From contig BPKO01000007.1 of assembly GCA_026005175.1 (NCBI GenBank), positions 62,001 to 126,000 on the forward strand: a stretch of 64,000 bases of DNA, read 5' to 3'. Position numbers and translations under genes: made by a program. Positions within the stretch are counted from its first letter, which is position 1. The number at the start of each line of letters is the position of its first letter. This DNA comes from Candidatus Tectimicrobiota bacterium. Its GTDB lineage: Bacteria > Tectomicrobia > Entotheonellia > Entotheonellales > Entotheonellaceae. Below are positions 40,266-49,967 of the stretch, one piece after another. The notes beneath the pieces were generated by a model. It was not told where the DNA came from, made no database searches, and saw only the letters and a program-made list of their open reading frames with translations.

Positions 40266-41519
40266 TCAGATGACCCCGGCCGCACGCAGCCGCTGCAGCG
40301 TAGCTGCCGTCATGCCGAGCTCGCCCCCGTAGATCTCCTCGTTGTGCTCTCCCAGGGTGGGCGCGCGGCGCCACAGCCGCCAGGGAGTGGTGGCAGACAG
40401 CCACGGCGCCGTGGTGTAAGGAAGCTCTCCCAGCCCTTCGTGGGCAATGGGCACAAAGCCGCCGCGCGCCTGGAACTGAGGGTCGGCCAGGTTGTCTTCG
40501 GGCCGACGCACCACCCCCCAGGGCAAGTCGTGCGCCTGCGCGGCGTGGTAGACCTCCTCGGCAGTGTGCGCGGCCACGTAGGTCTGGATGTAGCTGGTAA
40601 GCAGCTGGCGCGCTTCCAGGCTGTCGGCCCAGGCATCGTCGGCAAAGCGCGCCAGCACCTCTGGCGGCGCCGCCCCCACCGCCACCAGGAAGCGGGCTGC
40701 CTTGCGCATGCCAACCGGCCCCGGGGTGATGCCGGCCCAGACGTAGTAGCCGTCTCGGGCCCGGTGCGACAGCGGCTGGGTGATGTAAGGAAACGCGTGG
40801 CGGTTGGTCTGGCGCAGCACTTCGAGCTCGTTGTACATGAAAAACGGCATCGACATCTCGGTATTGGAACAGCACGCCTCGTGGATGGAGACGTCGATAA
40901 ACTGCCCTTCGCCGCTGCGGTCGCGGTAGCACAGCGCCCCGAGCAGCCCCAAAAAGGCGTAGTGCGACGCCATGTGGTAGGCGTGCCACATCTGCGGCGC
41001 GATGGGCGGCGTGTCGTAGTGGCCGCTGGCATCGGGATCGTAGCCGCAAATGGCCATCTGCCCGCCCAGCGCGAGGTGGACAAGGTCTGAGGTCTTGTAG
41101 TGGCGGTAAGGACCGGTTTGGCCAAAAGGGGTGATCGAGACCATGATGAGGCGGGGGTTCAGTGGCTGCAGCGCCTCGTAGTGCAGGTGGTACTGCCGCA
41201 GGAAGTCAAGCGGCGTGGCATCCACGAGCATGTCGGCCGTGGCCACGAGGCGGCGAAAGATCTCGCCGCCTTCGGGGGTGCGCAGGTCGAGGGTGATGCC
41301 GCGTTTGTTGACGTTGTAGTGCCAGAAGTGAAGGCTGCGCTCGGGATGCGGCTGGTCGTGCACGAACGGCCCGTACGTGCGGCTCTTGTCGCCCCAGGGT
41401 GGCTCGATTTTCACCACGTCGGCGCCGTTGGCGGCAAGCAGCTTGCCGCAGTAGGCCCCCTTTTCGTCGGCAATTTCCAGCACGCGCAGGTCTGCCAGCG
41501 GTCCTGCCGGCTCGCCCAT
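40266..41519 (-). CDS. Family III CoA-transferase (CaiB/BaiF type), copy 1
   Basis: 417 residues. Segments: LRVLEIADEKGAYCGKLLAANGADVVKIEPPWGDKSR, DLRTPEGGEIFRRLVATADML, and GQFIDVSIHEACCSN, where the Asp is the catalytic nucleophile of family III. It swaps CoA between an acyl-CoA and a carboxylate; formyl-CoA, carnitine-CoA and succinyl-CoA:benzylsuccinate enzymes are relatives, and the substrate is unknown. Follows a second CoA-transferase by 11 bp, suggesting paired or heteromeric use. Intact. Confidence 0.88.
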   Translation of the reverse strand: MGEPAGPLADLRVLEIADEKGAYCGKLLAANGADVVKIEPPWGDKSRTYGPFVHDQPHPERSLHFWHYNVNKRGITLDLRTPEGGEIFRRLVATADMLVDATPLDFLRQYHLHYEALQPLNPRLIMVSITPFGQTGPYRHYKTSDLVHLALGGQMAICGYDPDASGHYDTPPIAPQMWHAYHMASHYAFLGLLGALCYRDRSGEGQFIDVSIHEACCSNTEMSMPFFMYNELEVLRQTNRHAFPYITQPLSHRARDGYYVWAGITPGPVGMRKAARFLVAVGAAPPEVLARFADDAWADSLEARQLLTSYIQTYVAAHTAEEVYHAAQAHDLPWGVVRRPEDNLADPQFQARGGFVPIAHEGLGELPYTTAPWLSATTPWRLWRRAPTLGEHNEEIYGGELGMTAATLQRLRAAGVI

Positions 41520-41530
41520 CGCCGCCTCCC

Positions 41531-42829
41531 TCAGATGATCCCTTTAGCCCGGTACTCGGCCACTTGGGCCTCCGAAAGGCCAAGCAGCTGGCGGTACACG
41601 TAGTCGTTGTCCTCTCCCCAGCGCGGGGCGCCGCGCTGTATCGGCCCCCCTGGGTGCATGGGGGTGCGGGAAAAGCGCATGGGAATCCCCTCCACCGGCA
41701 GCAGCCCGAAGCGGCTGTGGCGCACCGGCACGAAGTAGCCGCGCGCTTGCAGCTGCGGGTCGCGGCGCACCTTGTCGGCCGCCGTCTGCACCACGCCGGC
41801 GCGCACCCCGTGCGCTTGCAGGCGCTGCATCACCTCTTCGGCCGGATACTGGCGCGTCCAAGAGGCCAGCTCGGCATCGAGGCGGTCCTGGTGCTGCAGC
41901 CGGCCCTCCAGGGTGGCGTACTCGGGCCTGGCCGTCCACGGCGGGTTGGCCATGGCGCGGCACAGGGCCTGCCACTCCTCGTCGTCAAAGACGGCAATCG
42001 CGCACCAGCGGTCTTCTCCCTGACAGGGATAGACGCCGTGCGGCGCGGCTGCCCGGTAAGGCGAGCGGTTGCCGGTGCGTGTCGTGGGGCGCCCGTTGAC
42101 CACCGCGTCGAGGATCGCTGTACCGGTCAGCACCAGCCCTACCCCAGTCTGGGACAGGTCGATGTACTGGCCTTCGCCGGTGCGGTGGCGGTGGTGCAAG
42201 GCACACAAAACGGCCATGGCGCCGTAGTAAGCCCCGGTGTGGTCGAGGTAAGAGTAGCCCCACCCGGCCGGCGGGTAAGGCTCGGGCAGGCCCGACTGGT
42301 AGCTAAGGCCGCTGAGCGCTTGCGCTGTGGGCCCGTAGCTGATGTAGTGGCGCTGCGGCCCGCTGTTGCCCAGCCCCGACATCTGCACGTAAATGATGTC
42401 GGGCTTGATGGCCCGCAGCTGCGGGTAGCCAAAGCCCCACTTTTCCATGGTGCCGGCGCTAAAATTCTCGGTAACCACGTCGCCAAGGGCCACCAGGCGC
42501 CGGAAGAGGGCCTTGCCTTCGGGCGTCTCCAGGTTGAGCCGGATACCGCGCTTGCCGGTGTTGATGTTGAAGTAGTAGCCTGCCCGGTCGAAGCGCTCTT
42601 CCACGCTGTACGCGGTCCCAAACGGGTCCTCAGGGGGGCCAGGGGTGTCGGGAATAAAAGGCGGCACGTAGCGCGCCAGGTCGACGCGGCGCGCCTCGGT
42701 GGGCTCGATGCGGATGACTTCGGCTCCCATGCTGGCCAAGAGGCGCGTTGCCCCGGCACCGACCAGAATCCAGGTCAGGTCGATGATGCGAATTCCGGCA
42801 AGCAGGCGTGGCGGCTGGGCAGGCAGCAT
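41531..42829 (-). CDS. Family III CoA-transferase (CaiB/BaiF type), copy 2
   Basis: 432 residues, not a close copy of the gene downstream (different loops and length). Segments: LLAGIRIIDLTWILVGAGATRLLASMGAEVIRIEP, KRGIRLNLETPEGKALFRRLV, GEGQYIDLSQTGVGLV with the catalytic Asp, and RTGNRSPYRAAAPHGVYPC. Pairs of such genes often encode heteromeric transferases (inference). Intact. ATG at 42829, 51 bp after the CoA-ligase-like gene. Confidence 0.88.
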   Translation of the reverse strand: MLPAQPPRLLAGIRIIDLTWILVGAGATRLLASMGAEVIRIEPTEARRVDLARYVPPFIPDTPGPPEDPFGTAYSVEERFDRAGYYFNINTGKRGIRLNLETPEGKALFRRLVALGDVVTENFSAGTMEKWGFGYPQLRAIKPDIIYVQMSGLGNSGPQRHYISYGPTAQALSGLSYQSGLPEPYPPAGWGYSYLDHTGAYYGAMAVLCALHHRHRTGEGQYIDLSQTGVGLVLTGTAILDAVVNGRPTTRTGNRSPYRAAAPHGVYPCQGEDRWCAIAVFDDEEWQALCRAMANPPWTARPEYATLEGRLQHQDRLDAELASWTRQYPAEEVMQRLQAHGVRAGVVQTAADKVRRDPQLQARGYFVPVRHSRFGLLPVEGIPMRFSRTPMHPGGPIQRGAPRWGEDNDYVYRQLLGLSEAQVAEYRAKGII

Positions 42830-42880
42830 CTTCCATCCTCGCAGCGGGCAGGCCTATTGTAGGGAAAAGCGGCGGCCGCT

Positions 42881-44314
42881 TCAAGCCCGGCCATGCCGCG
42901 CGGTATACTCGTACAGGGCCGCCAGCACGGCAGCCACGTCGTCGAGGCGGTGCAGGAAGCGCACCCCTTCGGCGATCATCTCCCGCACGATCTGGCTCTC
43001 CAGCGGCGTCATGGCGGTGGCCAGCACCAGGGGCTTGGAGGCACGGGCCTGCAGGGCCCGCAAGCCCTGAAGCATCGCCTTTTCTTCTTCCAGGCGCTGC
43101 CGCACCATGGCCGGCGCCTCGGCGCCCCAGAAGCCGGGCGCCCCGTAGCCATGCACCACCACCGCGCCCAGTACGTCACAGTCGAGCAGCCGCTGCACGA
43201 TCTGCAAGCGGGCTTCTAGCGAGATACTCCCCGCTGCTGCGCCGAAGTCAACGGGATTGCGCACCGAGGCCCGCTCCGGCATGCCCAGGCGCCGCAGCTC
43301 GGCCTGCAGCGCTGCCGGCAGCTCCGGCACGCGCAAGCCGTGCTGCGCCAGAGCGTCGGTGAGCATGACCCCCCAGGACCCCCCCAGGGTGACGATGCCC
43401 ACGGTGGGCTGCCGCAGCGGCGGCAGCTCCAGCAGGGCATGGGCCAGGGTGAGGCTGAGCTCGAAGTGGGAGGCCTGGATGACCCCGGCCTGGCGTAGCG
43501 CCCCGCGGTAAACCGCGGCGGCACCTGCCAGCGCGCCGGTGTGCGAAGCTGCCGCCCGGCTGCCCTCAGGCGTGACGCCCGCTTTGAACACCACAATGGG
43601 CTTGTGCGGGGCGATGCGCCGCGCCACTTCCAGGAAGCGGCGCCCCTGGCGCAGGCCCTCGATGTACAGGCAGATGGCCTGCGTCTCGGGGTCGTGCTCG
43701 CAGTACTCGAGAAAGTCGACCACCGTGACGTCGGCCTCGTTGCCGGTGTGCAGGAACTTGCCAAAGCCGCGGCCCAGGCTGGCCTCGCGGGCGGCGATAT
43801 CGGTGATGGCGTAGGCGCCCTGGCAGATAAAGGTCACCGGCGTTTTGCGCAGGTAGCGGCCGTCGGCGGGGTGCGCTTTGAGGCCGTAGTGCAAGTTGAT
43901 GACCCCGGAGACGTTGGGGCCAATAAGGCGCAAGCCGTGGGCACGGGCGTAAGCCACCATTTGTGCTTCCTGGGCCCGGCCCTCGGTGCGGGCTTCGCCA
44001 AAGCCCGCGGTGACAATCAGCGCCACTTTCACGCCCTTGGCCACGCAATCCCGCAAGACATCGAAGACCCCGGCCGCCGGCACGGTCACGATGGCCAAGT
44101 CAACAGGGTCGGGAATCTCGGTGACGCGGGCATAAGCAGGCTGGCCGAGCACGGTGCCGGCCCGCGGGTTGACCGCGTAGACCTGCCCCGGGAACGCCCC
44201 GTGCAAGAGCTCCCGCAGCATCCAGTGGCCCCAGGTGTCCGGGCGCTCGGTGGCGCCAATCACCGCAATGCGGCGCGGACGCAGCAGCGCTTCAAAGTCG
44301 ATGGCAGCCGTCAC
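42881..44314 (-). CDS. ADP-forming acyl-CoA synthetase alpha-like CoA-binding protein
   Basis: 477 residues: N-terminal CoA-binding Rossmann domain ([32 protein letters not shown]), the succinyl-CoA ligase-like domain with the phospho-His in [17 protein letters not shown], and a third ligase_CoA-like part ([19 protein letters not shown]). It matches the alpha portion of ADP-forming acetate/acyl-CoA ligases; the ATP-grasp beta part is absent here and in neighbours, so it may act with a separate beta subunit or serve another role. Same strand as the CoA-transferases. Confidence 0.83.
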   Translation of the reverse strand: MTAAIDFEALLRPRRIAVIGATERPDTWGHWMLRELLHGAFPGQVYAVNPRAGTVLGQPAYARVTEIPDPVDLAIVTVPAAGVFDVLRDCVAKGVKVALIVTAGFGEARTEGRAQEAQMVAYARAHGLRLIGPNVSGVINLHYGLKAHPADGRYLRKTPVTFICQGAYAITDIAAREASLGRGFGKFLHTGNEADVTVVDFLEYCEHDPETQAICLYIEGLRQGRRFLEVARRIAPHKPIVVFKAGVTPEGSRAAASHTGALAGAAAVYRGALRQAGVIQASHFELSLTLAHALLELPPLRQPTVGIVTLGGSWGVMLTDALAQHGLRVPELPAALQAELRRLGMPERASVRNPVDFGAAAGSISLEARLQIVQRLLDCDVLGAVVVHGYGAPGFWGAEAPAMVRQRLEEEKAMLQGLRALQARASKPLVLATAMTPLESQIVREMIAEGVRFLHRLDDVAAVLAALYEYTARHGRA

Positions 44315-44357
44315 GGTTTCCTCCTTGCTGCACAGGGAGACGCAGGCGTCACGGGTC

Positions 44358-45992
44358 TTACGACAATCCCAGCTCTTTTACGCTCAGCTCGCGCAGTTTG
44401 AACTTTTGCACTTTGCCGCTGGAGGTCATGGGGAAGCGCTTCATGAAGAGGACGTGGCGCGGGATCTTGAAGCTGGCGATCTTTCCCCGGCAGAAGGCGA
44501 TCAGCTCTTCGGCCGTCACGTGGGCTCCGGGAGCCAGCACCACGCAGGCGCAGGGCACTTCGCTGAGCCGCGGGTCCGGCACCCCCACCACCTGCGCCTG
44601 CGCCACCGCCGGATGCTGGAGCAGCAGGGCCTCGACTTCGATGGGATCGACGTTTTCGCCACCCACCTTGAGCATGTCTTTGTAGCGCCCCAGGAAGCGG
44701 ATGGTTTCGTCTTCGCGCATGACGGCCATATCGCCGCTGTGCAGCCAGCCCTCGGCATCGATGACTTTGGCGGTCTCTTCGGGCTTCTTGTAGTACCCCT
44801 GCATGACGCCATATCCCCGGCAGCACAGCTCCCCGGGGGTGCCGTAGGGCACGGGCTGGCCGCTTTGCGGATCGATCACTTTGAACTCGTAGCCAGGCAG
44901 CGGCGCTCCCGAAGCCAGGCAGCGGTCGTCCTCGCTGTCGGTGAGAAAGCCCAGGGCGGCGCCCACCCCCACTTCCGTCATGCCCCAGCCGCTCACCGTG
45001 GGGCAGAGGAGCCGCTGGGCGCGGCGGGCTACCGGTTCGCTGCTAGAGAGGCCGGCGGCGAGGATGCCGGTGCGCAGGCTGGAGCGATCCGTGTGCGCGC
45101 AAGCCGGATGGGCCATGAGGTCGTGGAAGTGGGTGTCGAAGCCGTGGATCAAGGTTACGCGTTCGCGCTCGATAAGGCGCAGCGCCTCGCCAGCGTCGAA
45201 GTGCGCCATGAGCACCTGGCGCGCGCCGGTGACCACCGACATGAGCGGCCCTTCGTAGAGGCCAAAAGCGTGGAAGAGGGGCAGGTACATGAGGATGACG
45301 TCGCGGGGGCGCACCGCCAGCCGGTTGGCTTCGTCGGTGATGTTGCGCAAGATATTGTGGCAATGCATGACGCCTTTGGGGAAGCCGGTGGTGCCGGAGG
45401 TATACATGATGAGCACCGTGCCGTCGGGATCAACCGCCTGCTGGCGGGCGAAAAGCTCGGCCTCGTCTACCGCCGCTGCGGCAGCCACCACGTCGCGCCA
45501 GCGCAGCGTGCCGGGGTAGGCCTGCTCGCTCACCACGATGACGCGGCGCAGCTCGGGAAAAGCCGCGGTGCGCAGGGCCTGGGGGTCGGGGCAGGCATCG
45601 AGCTCCGGGATCAGGGCGCGCACCATCTCCAGGTAGCCCACCGGCCCGGAGTGGTCGGTGGTGATCAGGGTGGTGCTGTCAGACTGCCGCAAGACGTACT
45701 CCAGGTCGGCGGTGCGGAAGCGGGTGTTGATGGGCACGAGCACGGCACCGATTTTGGCCACCGCAAAGAGGATGTGGATCCACTCGGGCCGGTTGGGCAG
45801 CCACAGCGCCACTTTGTCCCCGGGGGCAATGCCGCACCGTATGAGTCCGCGCGCTGCCCGGTCGCAGTCGGCCTTGAGCTGGGCAAACGTCCAGCGCTGC
45901 TCGCCAAACACGAGCGCCTCGCGCTCGCCAAAGCGCCGCGCCACCCGGTCCAGCATTTCTCCAAACGTCACCTTTTCGAACCACTCGCCCAT
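44358..45992 (-). CDS. Acyl-CoA synthetase, AMP-forming (long/medium-chain type)
   Basis: 544 residues, intact, with ANL motifs: A3 [18 protein letters not shown]5-like [16 protein letters not shown]8 [17 protein letters not shown], and the C-terminal [13 protein letters not shown] with the catalytic Lys. It should activate a free acid to the CoA ester at the start of the catabolic set that follows (CoA-transferases, 2-oxoacid dehydrogenase). The start is ATG at 45992 with GAGGAGCAGG upstream. First gene of the minus-strand cluster 45,992-36,889. Confidence 0.9.
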   Translation of the reverse strand: MGEWFEKVTFGEMLDRVARRFGEREALVFGEQRWTFAQLKADCDRAARGLIRCGIAPGDKVALWLPNRPEWIHILFAVAKIGAVLVPINTRFRTADLEYVLRQSDSTTLITTDHSGPVGYLEMVRALIPELDACPDPQALRTAAFPELRRVIVVSEQAYPGTLRWRDVVAAAAAVDEAELFARQQAVDPDGTVLIMYTSGTTGFPKGVMHCHNILRNITDEANRLAVRPRDVILMYLPLFHAFGLYEGPLMSVVTGARQVLMAHFDAGEALRLIERERVTLIHGFDTHFHDLMAHPACAHTDRSSLRTGILAAGLSSSEPVARRAQRLLCPTVSGWGMTEVGVGAALGFLTDSEDDRCLASGAPLPGYEFKVIDPQSGQPVPYGTPGELCCRGYGVMQGYYKKPEETAKVIDAEGWLHSGDMAVMREDETIRFLGRYKDMLKVGGENVDPIEVEALLLQHPAVAQAQVVGVPDPRLSEVPCACVVLAPGAHVTAEELIAFCRGKIASFKIPRHVLFMKRFPMTSSGKVQKFKLRELSVKELGLS

Positions 45993-46307
45993 TGCCTGCT
46001 CCTCGCGCCCAGGTCTATGCTATCGCCTTCTGCCCGCCGTGGCCGCCGGCCCGGCCACGGCGCTTGCCATAACCATGCCACAAAGCAGCCCGCCGATCCA
46101 GCCCGCCCTTGCCGCCTGGCACAGCGCCCAACCACAGCGCGCGCGGCAAGCCCGCCCTTGCCTGAGGTCCGCTGCGCCAGACCATGCCCGGCCCTGCGCG
46201 GCCTGGCCGCGAGCCGCGGTGGCAGACGGCGGCCGGCGCGCCCAGGGAATGCCATAGCGGTGCCGCCTCGGCGGGCACGCCTTGCCGACACACTGAGAAA
46301 TTTTTTC

Positions 46308-46336
46308 TTGCCAAATCGATCAAATTCCTCTATACT
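46308..46336 (+). promoter_or_regulatory. Sigma-70-type promoter in repeat copy 1
   Basis: TTGCCA (46308-46313), 17-bp spacer, TATACT (46331-46336), 46 bp before the relic's ATG. Conserved in copy 2 with one or two changes per box, so it is under selection or recent. It could transcribe the relic and the following cargo genes. Confidence 0.65.
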
Positions 46337-46382
46337 CTTCCTAACTTTCCGTCATTTAATCCCTTCCGGCAAGGGGGATCCC

Positions 46383-46940
46383 ATGGCCCTGGGTAGCTCT
46401 CTTCACTCTCGGGGCCAGCCCCCCAAACTTCTCGACCGTGTGCGCCATGCCATACGCGCCCGGCATGATAGCCTGCGCACCGAAGAGGCCTACTGGAGCA
46501 AAAACTCTTCCACCCCAAGCGACATTTGCCTTCTCTCGCAGCACGTGCTTCAGCAGGACATTGGCTGGCTGGACGGCGGTGTCCGGGCCAAGCCGCCTCA
46601 CCGGGTTCCGGCGGCCTTGAGGCGAGAAGAGGTCAAGGCAGCCAAACGGTCCCAGGACCCGCACCGCGGCATCCTCCGGCGGCATCCTGTGAGCAACCTG
46701 GTGGTGCAGCGGGCCGTGAAAGCCGCTGTGCGCCAGGCGGGCATCGCCAAAGCGGCGAGCGGTCATCCCTTGCGGCACTCGTTTGCCACCCATTTGCTCG
46801 AAGACGGGTATGACCTCCGTACTGTCCAAGAACTCCTGGGCCATAAGGACGTCCGCACGACGATGGTCTACACCCATGTCCTGCGCCGCGGGGGCCAGGG
46901 GGTCAGGAGCCCTGCGGATCTCTTGGGAGCTTCGCCGTGA
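46383..46940 (+). pseudogene. Integron-integrase-type tyrosine recombinase relic, copy 1
   Basis: Open for 185 codons but internally deleted. Start: [20 protein letters not shown], the N-terminal helix of integron integrases, then SEEAYW-like TEEAYWS. A jump follows to [20 protein letters not shown], and after [14 protein letters not shown] a second gap to [20 protein letters not shown]. The C-terminal part keeps [15 protein letters not shown] (HxxR), LGHKD and YTHV (the active Tyr) and ends GVRSPADLL. The first catalytic Arg and the IntI-specific insert are missing, so it should be inactive. Normal integron integrases are about 320 residues or more. Same central deletion as copy 2. Confidence 0.8.
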
Positions 46941-47157
46941 GGAGCGTGGTGCCTCTGAGTTGTTTCTGGCTACAGAAACGGCCTCGCCTTGCGCGTCCCA
47001 AGGCGCTGTCAGCACCCGGGACCCTGCGGCGGGCAGTGTCCCGGTTTTATGTCTCATTTTTTGATACCTTTGCCCGCCCATTTTATCAACGCAAATGATA
47101 CACAAGTCATTGATAGTAAAATAATTACGAGACATGACGGCGGCGCGCCAGTTATGG

Positions 47158-47218
47158 ATTATGTATCACTTCACGATGCTTTTGCCGGATCGGTTGGGAT
47201 ACATAATTTTAGTTAGGC
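47158..47218 (+). other. attI-like recombination site after relic copy 1
   Basis: An inverted repeat ATTATGTATC (47158-47167) / GATACATAAT (47198-47207) followed by GTTAGGC (47212-47218), which fits the integron core GTTRRRY. Sequence shared with copy 2 stops after GTT, as expected if different cassettes were inserted here. Confidence 0.6.
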
Positions 47219-47294
47219 CCGGGCATGAACGGGACCAATGCCCGCGCTTTCATCCTGTGATTGGCCCCATGTACCATGCAGAAAGGAGAACACC

Positions 47295-47765
47295 ATGAAA
47301 TCTTGGCTCGACACCGTAGCCGTCGTCCTCGTCGGCTCCTGGATCGCCATGTCTGCGAGTTGGGCGCAGGCAGGGGGGCATCAGATGATCACCCCGAGTG
47401 ACCTCAAGTGGAACGACGTTCCCTCCTTGCCGCCGGGCGCAAAGATCGCGGTGATCGAGGGGCCAATGAACGAAGCGGTTCCCTTTACAGTGCGCATCAA
47501 GTTCCCCGCCAACTATAGCCTTCCAGCCCACTGGCACCCGGCCATCGAGCGGGTAACCGTCCTGTCCGGCACCTTCCATATGGGCATGGGCGACAAGCTC
47601 GATCCCCAGAAGACCTCGCCCTTGGGGCCGGGAGGCCTAATGATCATCCAACCCAAGACAAACCATTTCGCGTGGACCAACGAGGAGGTGATCGTGCAGC
47701 TCAATGGGACGGGGCCGTGGGGTATCACCTATGTCAACCCTGCTGATGACCCTCGGAAGAAGTGA
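47295..47765 (+). CDS. Secreted cupin-domain protein
   Basis: 156 residues. N-terminal signal peptide (MKSWLDTVAVVLVGSWIAMS, cleavage likely after SWAQA). One cupin barrel with metal-site motifs SLPAHWHPAIERVTVLSG and a second half LGPGGLMIIQPKTNHFAW. Cupins of this type bind metal and often a small carbohydrate or unknown ligand; no precise function can be given. ATG at 47295 follows AAGGAGA by 5-6 bp. First cargo gene after the attI-like site, 77 bp from its core. Confidence 0.8.
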   Translation: MKSWLDTVAVVLVGSWIAMSASWAQAGGHQMITPSDLKWNDVPSLPPGAKIAVIEGPMNEAVPFTVRIKFPANYSLPAHWHPAIERVTVLSGTFHMGMGDKLDPQKTSPLGPGGLMIIQPKTNHFAWTNEEVIVQLNGTGPWGITYVNPADDPRKK

Positions 47766-47774
47766 TCTCACTCA

Positions 47775-47802
47775 CCGCACGCCCCGCATGTGAGGCGTGC
47801 GG
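47775..47802 (+). repeat. Hairpin between the cupin and DUF1326 genes
   Basis: Perfect 9-bp stem CCGCACGCC / GGCGTGCGG with a 10-nt loop. No T-run follows, so it is more likely an mRNA-stabilising or attenuating hairpin than a terminator. Confidence 0.45.
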
Positions 47803-47836
47803 CCCATTGTGCCAACTCCAAGGAGGAGAGACAACC

Positions 47837-48381
47837 ATGGCTGCAAAATGGCAACTGGCAGGAACGTACCATGCAACTGTGAGGTGGCGTGTCCCTGCGT
47901 CTTTCTGAGTGCGCCGACGACAGGGGAATGTACCGTGCTCGTGGGGTGGCATATCGAGCGGGGCTCCTTCGACAATGTCACCCTCGATGGGCTCAACGTG
48001 GCGCTCGCGGTCCACTCTCCCGGACACATGGCGCAGGTCAAGTGGAAGGCGGCCCTCTATTTTGATGACAAAGCGAACGAGGCGCAGCAGCATGCGCTCA
48101 CCCAGATCTTTACCGGCCAAGCGGGCGGGCATCCTGGGATGTTGGTGTCTCATGTCGGCGAGGTGCTGGGTATCAAGAGCGTCGCCATTGACTATCACGC
48201 CGAGGGGAAACGACGTCGCATGCGGCTTGCCGACATCGCCGAAGCCGAGATTGAAGCCCTGGCAGGGCAAGGCGGAGCGGACATTACCATTAGTAATCAC
48301 CCCCTGTGCGTCGCGCCTGGCCATCCCGCAGTGGTGGCGAAGTCCCAGCACTTGAGCTACCGCGATCATGGGCTCCAGTGA
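47837..48381 (+). CDS. DUF1326 family protein (one frameshift near the start)
   Basis: About 181 residues. Starts AAKWQLAGTYH, then NCEVACPCVFLSAPTTGECTVL after a frame change near 47870, followed by WHIERGSFDNVTLDGLN and VAIDYHAEGKRRRM. The Cys-rich CNCEVACPC is the DUF1326 hallmark, a likely metal or thiol site; no function is known. The shift is a lost base (or two extra), the opposite type from those in the core genes, so true inactivation is possible. ATG at 47837 follows AAGGAGGAG. Same cassette as the cupin gene, ending in attC A. Confidence 0.75.
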
Positions 48382-48576
48382 GAGTTGTCTGAGAAAAATG
48401 GCTACTATTCTCCCTTCACCTACGAAGGGGCGTGAGGGCGTCATGTACAGGGCAATCGGGGGTGACGTCGGCTTTTCCTGTGGCGCCCTGCTTGGGAGAT
48501 GCGATAGCGAGATGGGCGAGGCCCTGTAGGATCAGGGGAGCATCTTGCCTTCCCGCTAGCCCTGGGCAGCGCCTTG

Positions 48577-48664
48577 GCCTAACATTCGCGTGCAGGCGAC
48601 CGCTTACAGCCTCCGCTCGTGTCTCGCTTCGGCTTCCAGCGGCGCCTGACGCGTAGCGTTAGAC
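48577..48664 (+). other. attC A: complete 88-bp integron attC site
   Basis: Starts GCCTAAC (RYYYAAC) and ends GTTAGAC (GTTRRRY). Inner arms GCGT-G-CAGGCG and CGCCTG-ACGC pair with one unpaired G, the extrahelical base that marks attC strand choice. Lies 196 bp after the DUF1326 stop and 46 bp before panE, in cassette orientation. Occupies most of the 328-bp gap 48382-48709. Confidence 0.75.
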
Positions 48665-48709
48665 GCCACGAGTCAGGGAGCTGTCAAACATTTTTTGTGA
48701 GGAGGTACT

Positions 48710-49651
48710 ATGCGCATCGCCGTCTTCGGAGTCGGGGGTGTCGGCGGCTATTTTGGCGGACGCTTGGCTCAGGCGGGAGAGGAGGTGGTGTTTATCGCCC
48801 GTGGGGCACATTTACAGGCGTTGCGGACGCAGGGGCTGCGGGTGGAGAGTGTACTGGGGGACTTTGTGGTACAGCCCGTCCAGGCGACAGACGACCCGCG
48901 GCACGTAGGCGTTGTGGATGCGGTGCTGGTCACGGTGAAAGCCTGGCAGGTGCCCGAAGTGGCGGAGGCCATGCGCCCGCTCATCGGGCCAGACACGTGT
49001 GCCGTCCCCCTGCAAAACGGCGTCGAAGCGCCAGAGCAGTTAGCGGCGGTGCTGGGGCCGACCCATGTCGTTGGCGGCGTCTGTGGGCTGGTGAGCTTCA
49101 TTGTGGCCCCAGGCCATATTCGCCATGCGGCCGCCGAGCCCTTCGTGCAGTTGGGGGAGTTGGATAACCGTCCGAGCGCGCGGCTGGATCACCTGCGGCA
49201 GGCGTTCGAGCGGGCGGGAGTCCGGATCGAACTCGCCGCAGATATCCAGTGTGCGCTGTGGATGAAGTTCCTCTTTATTACGCCGTGGAGTGGTCTCGGC
49301 GCGCTGACGCGGGCTCCTATTGGCGTCTGGCGGAGCCTGCCGGAGACGCGCCGGCTGAGTGAACAGGCCGTGGGTGAGGTCCTGGCGGTGGCTCACGCGC
49401 GGGGTGTGGCTGTCCCAACAGACGCGCTGCAGCAGACCATGGCGCTGTTGGACAGCGTGCCGCCAGAGGCAACCGCCTCCATGCAACGCGATGTGATGAC
49501 GGGGCGCCCTTCGGAACTGGAGGCGCAAATTGGCGCCGTCGTCCGCTTGGGGGAGGCGGTGGGGGTGGCCACCCCGCTGCATGCCTTTATCTATGCGAGT
49601 TTGCTGCCTCTGGAGCAGCGGGCACGGGGCCAGCTCCAGTTCCCACTCTAA
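48710..49651 (+). CDS. panE: 2-dehydropantoate 2-reductase (ketopantoate reductase) family
   Basis: 313 residues, NADPH-dependent reductase, the PanE/ApbA family (pantothenate route). Seen: N-terminal Rossmann GVGGVGGYFGGRLAQAG, IARGAHLQALRTQGLRV, VKAWQVPEVAEAM, LQNGVEAPEQLA, and the C-terminal helical domain with KFLFITPWSGLGALTRAPIG and SMQRDVMTGRPSELEAQIG. ATG at 48710 follows GTGAGGAGG by 5 bp. It is inside an integron-like cassette, so a distinct 2-oxoacid reductase role is possible. Confidence 0.87.
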   Translation: MRIAVFGVGGVGGYFGGRLAQAGEEVVFIARGAHLQALRTQGLRVESVLGDFVVQPVQATDDPRHVGVVDAVLVTVKAWQVPEVAEAMRPLIGPDTCAVPLQNGVEAPEQLAAVLGPTHVVGGVCGLVSFIVAPGHIRHAAAEPFVQLGELDNRPSARLDHLRQAFERAGVRIELAADIQCALWMKFLFITPWSGLGALTRAPIGVWRSLPETRRLSEQAVGEVLAVAHARGVAVPTDALQQTMALLDSVPPEATASMQRDVMTGRPSELEAQIGAVVRLGEAVGVATPLHAFIYASLLPLEQRARGQLQFPL

Positions 49652-49738
49652 ACGACACACCTGCGGAAGGCAAGAGCAGTAGAAGCCGGCGCGAGGCGGT
49701 GTGGTCAGGCACCCCGCGTCTAACTATGGCGGGGGCGT

Positions 49739-49850
49739 GGGGTCAGGTCTTGAATCGTGAATCAAGAGCTTGGTCTAACGTCTCGGGTCAGGCGACGGCT
49801 CACAGCCTCCGCTGTGCCCCGCGACTCCCCCACGCCCGCTTCGGCAGCAG
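49739..49850 (+). other. attC C: truncated attC-like site with upstream conserved motif
   Basis: GGGTCAGGTCTTGAAT at 49740 leads, 17 bp later, to GTCTAAC (49773-49779) and a stretch that matches attC A for about 45 bp (CAGGCGAC-GGCT-CACAGCCTCCGCT). No GTTRRRY end is found, so the 3' half is lost or scrambled. It lies between panE and the toxin-antitoxin set, in a 316-bp gap (49652-49967) with no other feature. Confidence 0.55.
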
Positions 49851-49967
49851 CCGTTCTCCAGCGAAGTCGCCCTTGAGGTCCCAGGCCCGGCTGCCCTCTG
49901 CGCATCGAGGCTTTTACATCCCGAGACGCTGCCTGTGGTCCCTGACGCGCTGGAGCCTCTTTTACCA

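Larger units (their letters stand above)
46154..47214 (+). repeat. Long direct repeat, copy 1 (integron-integrase relic with promoter and attI-like end)
   Basis: About 1,060 bp alike to 51190-52230. Shared in order: GC-rich lead-in beginning GCCCTTGCCTGAGGTC, an A/T-rich promoter, a broken integrase frame, and a 250-bp tail containing an inverted repeat and ending in TTTTAGTT. The two copies have the same orientation and enclose a 4-kb cargo stretch. The last shared bases are GTT of a GTTRRRY core site. The 390-bp gap before it (45993-46382) holds otherwise only the acyl-CoA ligase upstream region. Confidence 0.85.

Noticed and set aside
46126-46132. GCCCAAC upstream of repeat copy 1, matching RYYYAAC
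   Set aside because: No paired L arms and no GTTRRRY within 150 bp; single-heptamer matches are expected by chance.
45993-46153. Searched the gap before the island for a tRNA attachment site or full integrase
   Set aside because: No tRNA-like cloverleaf and no intact integrase frame seen.
44235-46940. A 901-codon open frame on the + strand opposite the acyl-CoA ligase and CoA-ligase genes
   Set aside because: Only its last 185 codons (the integrase relic) have family sequence; the rest is an antisense shadow of well-supported minus-strand genes in high-GC DNA.
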